39,231 nucleotides of DNA, from NCBI GenBank assembly GCA_021014945.1, contig MU266578.1, forward strand, positions 1-39,231, written 5' to 3'. The position numbers were made by a program, and so were the translations under genes. Each line of letters starts with the position of its first letter. The first letter of the stretch is position 1. Shown here one piece after another: positions 33,644 through 39,231 of the stretch. The DNA is from Leucogyrophana mollusca (taxonomy: Eukaryota > Basidiomycota > Agaricomycetes > Boletales). Under the pieces are notes generated by a model. It worked only from the letters and a program-made list of their open reading frames with translations, was not told the DNA's origin and did not search any database.

Positions 33644-33957
33644 CGCTGCCCCTGCGCCTAAGGTCAGCAAGCGCCTGGGCCAAAGGATGGGTTTAGGTAT
33701 GAAAGGTGGTAAAATCTGGGGGGAGGGGGACCCAAGGGAAACTATCGTAGAAACCGTCCATAGGGCTTGTTGGCCCAGCAGACGGAGCGAGGGTAGGTAT
33801 ATAGGGGAGGGGCGCCAGCAACAAGGCTGACTCACCGTGGCGACCCCGCCTTCCTGCGCCTGACCGCATTGTCCTGCGCCGCCGTGCACCCTCTTGGCAC
33901 CTCCTTGCGCCCTCCCGCACCTTCCTGCGCCGTCCCACACCAGTCCCAGAGCTAGGG
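33644..33957 (-). repeat. Dispersed repeat, copy C
   Basis: Inverted relative to copy A, sharing the GC-rich minisatellite, the donor-like GTGAGTCAGCC and the CT-rich stretch, and ending at the CTTAGGCGCAGGGG junction. It directly abuts the NRPS scrap on one side and a membrane-protein-like frame on the other. Confidence 0.8.
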
Positions 33958-34272
33958 CCTGGCAATGGCGATGTCATCAATCCACTCGCCTTCAGGGGAG
34001 AACATTACTGAACCTTGAAGCTGGAGAAACATAGCAAAGTGAAACGTAAAACACAGGCCACATGTGGGAATGATGTACCGCCTGCGCCAGAGTCTGAGAC
34101 CAAAAGGTGGTAGGCCATTCGTGATCTTAGTGTATTGGATGCTATCTGTGTTCGGGATGAGGTCGCTTGTCGTCTCCTCGTTGATAGGAGCGGTGACGTA
34201 CCGGCACATCGTGACTACCGCGCTTGGGCTTACCAGGTGGTCATGATCTGGCATCATAGCGGAACTAGACAT
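33958..34272 (-). other. Possible membrane-protein fragment
   Basis: A minus frame starting at an ATG at 34272 ends with FGLRLWRRRYIIPTCGLCFT and GSVMFSPEGEW. The pattern of a basic turn and a hydrophobic helix resembles the later helices of DUF6534-like proteins, but the match is weak and the frame runs into repeat copy C. Confidence 0.3.
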
Positions 34273-34499
34273 CTCCGCCGCAGTGACTTTATCTTTTGTT
34301 TCACCGGGACAGCGAGGAGCTAGACGAGCGTCGTGTGTATGGGTGTGACGCCTGAGTCGAGGCCGCCCCCAAACGGGGTGCATGGCCCCGAGGCGCGGGG
34401 AGGCCTTTGTGGGGACTGTACTGGAGCGTTTTCGTCGCCACTCCAGTTGAACTCGATGTCGAGGAGGCAGTGGAGGACATGGCCTCAGGCAACGGTGCG

Positions 34500-34960
34500 G
34501 GTCAGGAAAGACCATCGCTGCGGCCGTGAACGAGACAGCACTCGAGGGCATCGATCTCCTCGCGGAGGGTATTCAGGTTGGGAGGAGCTGAGATCGGTGC
34601 AGATGGCGGAGATGAGGTAGTTGCGCTCGGCGATGTCGCCTTCGAGGGGGGTTAGCAATGCGTGAGGGTGAGAAAAGGAGTTTGAGGGGGAAGAAGGTAG
34701 GAGGGTGGTTGACAAGAAGAGGGGGTAGGGAGGAAAGTATACGAGGGGGGCGAGGGAAATGCGGGCAACGAAGCAAAAGGGGGGAAACGTACATTTTTGT
34801 CGTGCCCTAGCATTCCTAGCGGATATTTTATCCATGAGCTGCCTCTTCTCTCTGGACCCGCGCGCATCCTCTGGCTCGAGGATGGGAGGTTCTAGTTTGT
34901 TGATGGTGGCTCGCTGCCGTTGGCGACGAGGAAAAGGGTGGAGAAGTCAATGAAGGTGGA
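34500..34960 (-). other. Possible small two-exon gene, coiled-coil type
   Basis: A minus frame (about 34930-34797) reads INKLEPPILEPEDARGSREK, then RQLMDKISARNARARQK, up to a GTACGT donor, and a second open stretch (34665-34560) reads EGDIAERNYLISAICTDL. Both look like helical coding sequence and could be joined by an intron of about 140 bases. Family not recognised. Confidence 0.3.
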
Positions 34961-36685
34961 AGTGTCGAGATCGCGTTATCGACTTGCGTTGGCGAGTGGC
35001 TGCGTCTGAGTCGTGTGACAACTCGCGACAAAATCGCGTATCAGCCTTCTGCTTTGCCCTTTCAATTTGTGTTGCAACTCTGCTGATGAATTTGACACTC
35101 GAGATAATTATCTAAATCTCGATCCCCCCGGAGCCAACGGTTTGGAGCACACGGGCCCGGCCTTTGGGCGAGGTTCTAAAAGTGAGTTGTACATGCTGGT
35201 CGAATCAGAGAATTGCCCTCCTTCCCGGTCTCTCGCATGAGATTGACCACCCCACTGCCCGGTCCCTCACGTTCCATTACCACGAAGTTCATGCTAATCC
35301 TACCCATCCGATTTCTCCCTCGTCGCCTGCACACGCCTTTTACTCACCACCTTCATCTACAGGATCATTCAAGGCGATGTCCACTGCTAACCTCTCCACC
35401 TTCTCCGTCACAACCGCGACTACCCAGGCCTCGGGAAACGATTACCGACTAACGACCAACGACGGTGGAACTCGAGTTTCTTGGGAATCCGCCGGGTTAC
35501 TCGAGTGGACAAGGGGACGAGAGCTCGGGCCCTAGCCTTGAGCCGACAACGCCGGCAGCTCTCCCAGCACCTGCGACGACTCAAGGTGAATCCGACAATC
35601 TATCTCCACTAGTGCAGATCGGTGGTCAACGTCCCCGCCCCCCGACTTGATGCATCACCTGCGAAATGAGAATTAGGTGAGCGATGGTTTTGTTTCGTAC
35701 GTACATCATGCATTTTACACATCTCATATATTTTACAGTCGGGCATATCTCCTGTTTAGTGAATATCCCATTGCGATCATCTGGAAAACCTCGTATAGTT
35801 ATCCAACTGAGAGGGCGCAAGGCACCAAACTGCACGCCGTTTGTCACCACCATCTCGGGGTATTTGGATAGGCAGGGCTTGCAACGTAGAGAGCGTTCAG
35901 GATATCTGGTTCATGTATACTGACTGCACTGCACCTTCACTCACTACTACCATACCACCTAATAGCAGACGCCTGACGCCCGATAAGCGATACTCGTGGT
36001 CACGAGTCGATGATAAATTGGGCATTGTCCTATGTGGTGCACTCTCATCGGTATGGATCATTCGGTCTTGCGGCCTGACGGAATGATAGCCCTATTACGA
36101 TGAAGCTAAACGCGTCTGGTGTACCACGGGTTGTGCCTGCTACCTAGAACATCTAGGTTCATAATGAGTGTTGGGCTGCGTGTCATGCAGCGCAGGCGTA
36201 TGCAAAGACATGTAATCCCCCTGCAGAGTACGTACCCTGTTTCCTCGCCGCCCCGTTAGGCTGTCTGGTTCATCTGGTGTTGCAGGTGTACTTAGGTTCG
36301 AAGGTCGGTGTGACGCGCGACGAATTTGCAAGAGGCTCGAGCGCCATCAGCCTGGCATGCGTAGCCCACGGCTAGGCACTGAGTGCGGGGTTCGGGACCC
36401 TTGTATCCATCTTCTGTGCATCACATGAGCTAAGTTCTACCTCTGAAGATCACGTTGGGATGGGTTCAATTCGGAGGCATCCCGACGCGCCGTGACAAAC
36501 CTCCCATCGTAATGATACAGTATCCCTACGGACACCTTGTGCCAACAAAGGGTAGGCTGTGGCAGTCTCGTTGAGCTATTTTGAATGTTGATGCCACCGT
36601 TTAGCGCCCAAGTGTGATATAAAGCCTTGTAGTCCTAACTTGGACTCGATTCGACCAGTATCTCGTCTTCTTCAACGCTTCGATT
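34961..36685. other. No recognised gene
   Basis: A plus frame from an ATG at about 35374 (MSTANLSTFSVTTATTQASG) could be the start of a gene, since it is preceded by a CT-rich leader, but it does not continue convincingly. The remainder, including 35660-36680, shows nothing supported. Confidence 0.35.
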
Positions 36686-37155
36686 ATGAAGTTCGCATCA
36701 AGGAAATATGTTGATTTCATTCGCCAAACCACTGCGAAGTGGGAAAACTGGGAGCCTCCGATCACCTGTGCATCTTGTACTGATGAAGCACGTGGCAGGT
36801 GGGCGACTATGGCGAGGTCAACACCGAGACGGGAGGGTTGGATGTGCAAGGAAATATACGATGAACACTTCAAGGAAATCTTCGAGCAATATCACCCTGA
36901 CATGGATCTAGACAACCATAAGCCAAAAGTGGGCGAGCCAGACAAAGATTTTGTGGTATCCTCCATTGGTGTTAGACGCAGAGATCTGAAGGTTTCACAC
37001 CAGACGTCGTCGTGGTCAGGTCCGACACCGACGCGCCTTGGAGTGAGTTGGTTATCGAAGGGCATTGGGTGTCGCTCTACCTGTGTTTCGTCCCCTGGAA
37101 TCTCCAATTAGCACTCTTCGGGATAGATTGGCTTGCCAACTTTGGTTATACTTAG
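36686..37155 (+). pseudogene. Decayed gene of an unnamed agaricomycete family
   Basis: Three frames must be combined to follow the protein: KYVDFIRQTTAKWENWEPPI; then VGDYGEVNTETGGLDVQGN; then YDEHFKEIFEQYHPDMDLDN with DKDFVVSSIGVRRRDLKV; then DVVVVRSDTDAPWSELVIEG and HWVSLYLCFVPWNLQLALFG to TAG at 37153. A GDYG...TGG...GN-Y block followed by a GARR/GVRRRD turn is, from memory, typical of a widespread uncharacterised agaricomycete protein. Small deletions of two bases near 36855 and one near 36990, plus a shift near 36790, break it. No enzymatic role can be given. Confidence 0.5.
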
Positions 37156-37417
37156 GCTCATGTCGCGAGCGCGTGTCTGCGTTGTCTATCAAAGCAGCGT
37201 TCTTGCCCTGAAGGGGTTGGCCATGCACTGTATCAAGGGGCATTGACTAAAGGTCGAAACGGGTACTTCTAGATCATGATCATTCTTCCTTCGCCATGGC
37301 CTGGACAACTCAAAAAATTTGCACCTCAATGTTCGTTTTTCCTCCCCCTCCTCCCATACGCAACCCTCATAAACTATAACAGCTGACTAGCAGCGATAAA
37401 CATACCTACTCGACGCA

Positions 37418-37816
37418 ATGCCGCCCTTCTATGAAGTCGCTATCGCCCTTCTTGAACAACCACCCCTGAGTTCCAAATGGGCAATCGTTGTTGCATTCAC
37501 ACCTTCATCGGAAAACTGCATCCTCTACGAAATAAGCGGCTTTTCAGAGAACTACACTCTCGAGGCACCGCAGTCGGTGACGCTCACAAGAGGGGAGAAT
37601 GGGTACTGGGGCAAGGTCCTGGTGGGTCGGGTAGATCATGACCGCCTCCATCATTTCAGCGCCACTATCGCGAGTGTCCCCATTGTTCGGGGTGATAGCT
37701 CGTGGAGTTGCCAAAATTGGGTCATGGACAGCCTTGCAGCGTTGCAAGCAGACGGCCATTACATCGTCAATCATGCCACTCACTCGTGGATTAGCGACCT
37801 GCTAGCACAGCCTTGA
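37418..37816 (+). CDS. Small intact protein resembling DUF6914
   Basis: A single-exon frame of 132 residues begins ATGCCGCCC after a CT-rich leader and a TATA-like ACTATAACA upstream. It contains SSKWAIVVAFTPSSENCILY, GYWGKVLVGRVDHDRL, VPIVRGDSSWSCQNWVMDSL and AALQADG. The W-C-NWV-D-L-L pattern in the C-terminal third recalls the basidiomycete family annotated DUF6914, whose function is unknown. No signal peptide or membrane helix is evident. It has no break, in contrast to its neighbours, so it may be expressed. Confidence 0.7.
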   Translation: MPPFYEVAIALLEQPPLSSKWAIVVAFTPSSENCILYEISGFSENYTLEAPQSVTLTRGENGYWGKVLVGRVDHDRLHHFSATIASVPIVRGDSSWSCQNWVMDSLAALQADGHYIVNHATHSWISDLLAQP

Positions 37817-38012
37817 GTGGGAGGCGACGAAAGGCCAGGGCGAGCAGAACCACGCCTTTTGGAGGTTGCAGTGGAACAGAGGGCAATATTATTATGTAGA
37901 TATGTAATTATTTCACATCATTCTTTCCCTTCTCCGTCACTGAAGACACGTAGTCGTCAATACTCCTTGCCCGCGGTGTTCATGTGCGCATGCTCATCCA
38001 CCCAACCTCCTA

Positions 38013-38462
38013 TCACGCCCGACAAGCCTGAACAGCGCGGGCACTGGACATGCCATGTCCATTATCCTCATGGCAGCCTTCTCCGGTATCATGCGTTGGC
38101 TCTAACGGAGAGCAGGCGCCCTGCGTCAGTAAAGAACGAACGAACGAAAGCGCCACTTACTGAGTTCATCTTCGCAACCTGGTTCACCATAGAACCTGAG
38201 ATCGACGTCGAAAGTCGCTTCCAGGGACCACGAGTGCAGCTCCCCGGCCGGTATCTTCGTGATGTCCTCGCACGGTCCACAAGCGAGGCCATCGCCCCAA
38301 TATTTGTGGTCTATGTCAACCCGGTGGGATTCCGAACATCCACCCAACATCCCGCCGGTGCACAAATTTACGTGGTAATAGTCTTTGGTGATGACTCGCG
38401 CGGCGACTTGTGTGGCGCAGATGCCAGCAGCGAGGATGATAGCGGCAGGGCGGCAATACGTG
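38013..38462 (-). CDS. Small secreted cysteine-rich protein (5' end unresolved)
   Basis: Exon 38161-38462 and exon 38013-38101 join across a 59-base GTAAGT-TAG intron to give an open frame ending at TGA 38013-38015. It starts after a CACAG acceptor with CRPAAIILAAGICATQVAA, a signal-peptide core, then NLCTGGMLGGCSE, WGDGLACGPCEDI, GELHSWSLEATFDVDL, FYGEPGCED, and in the last exon GEGCHED and VQACRA. Seven cysteines follow the signal region. Small secreted cysteine-rich proteins of this sort are common in agaricomycetes, some as effectors; role unknown here. The first exon with the ATG is not identified, and the inverted-repeat arm begins about 50 bases upstream, so the 5' end may have been replaced. 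Confidence 0.55.
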
Positions 38463-38514
38463 CTGTGCGTTCCAGACCGAGTGTGTCAGTATGATACTGA
38501 ACGAGAGGATAAGA

Positions 38515-39231
38515 GATCAATCCACGTACGAGTAGACGAATGGCTTCGAACGCTCCGCTGACAACAACGAGTGGGGTCTTTTTGCACTGGAGTATGACCT
38601 CTTTTATAACCGGAGGTTTAACGCACATCGATTTCCATTCATCTAGCCAGATGCAGCGACCGTGTTGAGGAGTATTGAAGCGGATCGAGGTTAGTGTTAC
38701 TGGGGATCAGCTTAGAATAGGTCAGCCCAGAGTGCTCAAGCCACAAAGCCGCAAACCACTTGGCCCACTGGAGGAAATGGCTTGAAGGACTACGCTGGCT
38801 GCGGGTCGATATGATTTAAACCGAGCTATGGCAACACTAGTCCGAGTCCGAGTCGAGGCTGGTTGAGGAATGCCTTAAGTAACACCCTATGCCAGGCCCA
38901 CTTTCAGTCCGGCTTGAATCGACGTGGAGAGTACGTGTACAAATCCGAACCATACCGGGGCAACGCATGATCGGCTCACGGATGGATAAAACGACAAACA
39001 CCCGTGGGCCACAGAGAATTCGGCGTGTGGACTCATGTGGACCACACTGGCTATCCCGTTCCTTCATGCGTTACATCACCCATGGTCAAACTCGCGACCC
39101 GCAACTGTCTCACGCCTCCACCAAATCCAGCAAAAGTTCCTCGCCTCTTGACTTGAGCGTCAAACGTGTCCATAAGAATTGAACGCCCAAGTGCCGCAGA
39201 CGATATCACAGAGGCACCACTTCCGTCGAAA
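38515..39231 (-). repeat. Long inverted repeat, right arm
   Basis: Reverse complement of 21586-22316, reaching the last base of the window, so the true length of the repeat is unknown. It lacks the 18-base insertion seen in the left arm. Confidence 0.9.

Noticed and set aside
33952..34551. 199-codon minus-strand frame as a full gene
   Set aside because: Its upstream half is proline/arginine low-complexity sequence; only the C-terminal part looks like a membrane segment, so just that part is listed at low confidence.
21586..39231. Inverted repeat as terminal inverted repeats of one giant transposon
   Set aside because: The arms run off the window on one side, no target duplication is visible, and no transposase lies between them, so only the repeat itself is reported.
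1..39231. CRISPR array, rRNA genes, telomere repeats or a complete retrotransposon
   Set aside because: No regularly spaced repeats, no rRNA-like sequence, no TTAGGG arrays, and no reverse transcriptase or integrase motifs were found on either strand.

Overview
The window reads as nuclear DNA of a basidiomycete fungus, most likely an agaricomycete. Genes are cut by many short GT-AG introns of about 45 to 110 bases. Several protein families are typical of that group: a FunK1-type kinase, NACHT/NLR-like ATPase remnants, a DUF6534-like membrane protein, an HNH_2-like nuclease and a large P-loop ATPase family of Crinkler type. Names rest on recall of protein families from the translated sequence; nothing was searched.

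Layout. 1-10.9 kb is a mosaic of broken housekeeping genes around one long open gene. An inverted scrap of the coatomer beta gene (1-412) is followed by a GC-rich repeat (copy A). Then comes an apparently intact four-exon gene of about 1,400 residues (1955-6355) with zinc fingers at both ends and the full set of tyrosine-recombinase-like active-site residues. After it lie a nucleotide pyrophosphatase remnant, a TBC (Rab-GAP) remnant and the C-terminal half of the coatomer beta gene on the minus strand, with frameshifts and an in-frame stop.

10.9-26 kb holds a 1.55-kb direct repeat (10897-12441 and 22409-23973) carrying the 5' part of a P-loop ATPase gene; only the second copy runs on to the C-terminus (25725). 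Between the copies sit an HNH-nuclease-like gene (minus), a coiled-coil exon, an NLR remnant, a 113-bp hairpin, a kinase-like gene that has lost its three key catalytic residues (minus) and a frameshifted TRM44 gene.

26-39 kb holds repeat copies B and C, a FunK1 kinase (plus, largely intact), a DUF6534-like membrane protein (minus), a 59-residue scrap of an NRPS condensation domain, a decayed gene of unknown family, a small intact gene resembling DUF6914 and a small secreted cysteine-rich protein (minus). A 0.72-kb inverted repeat (21586-22316 and 38515-39231) brackets 17 kb of this half and runs off the window edge.

Interpretation. The mix of truncated housekeeping genes, repeats and conflict or signalling families fits a rearranged accessory or subtelomere-like region, but no telomere repeat is present. 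Many lesions are single-base indels, so assembly error is a real alternative. The nonsense codons, lost splice sites, truncations and duplications are harder to explain that way, and several long genes here are fully open. No operon-like cooperation can be shown; the shared theme is mobile or conflict-related proteins rather than one pathway.
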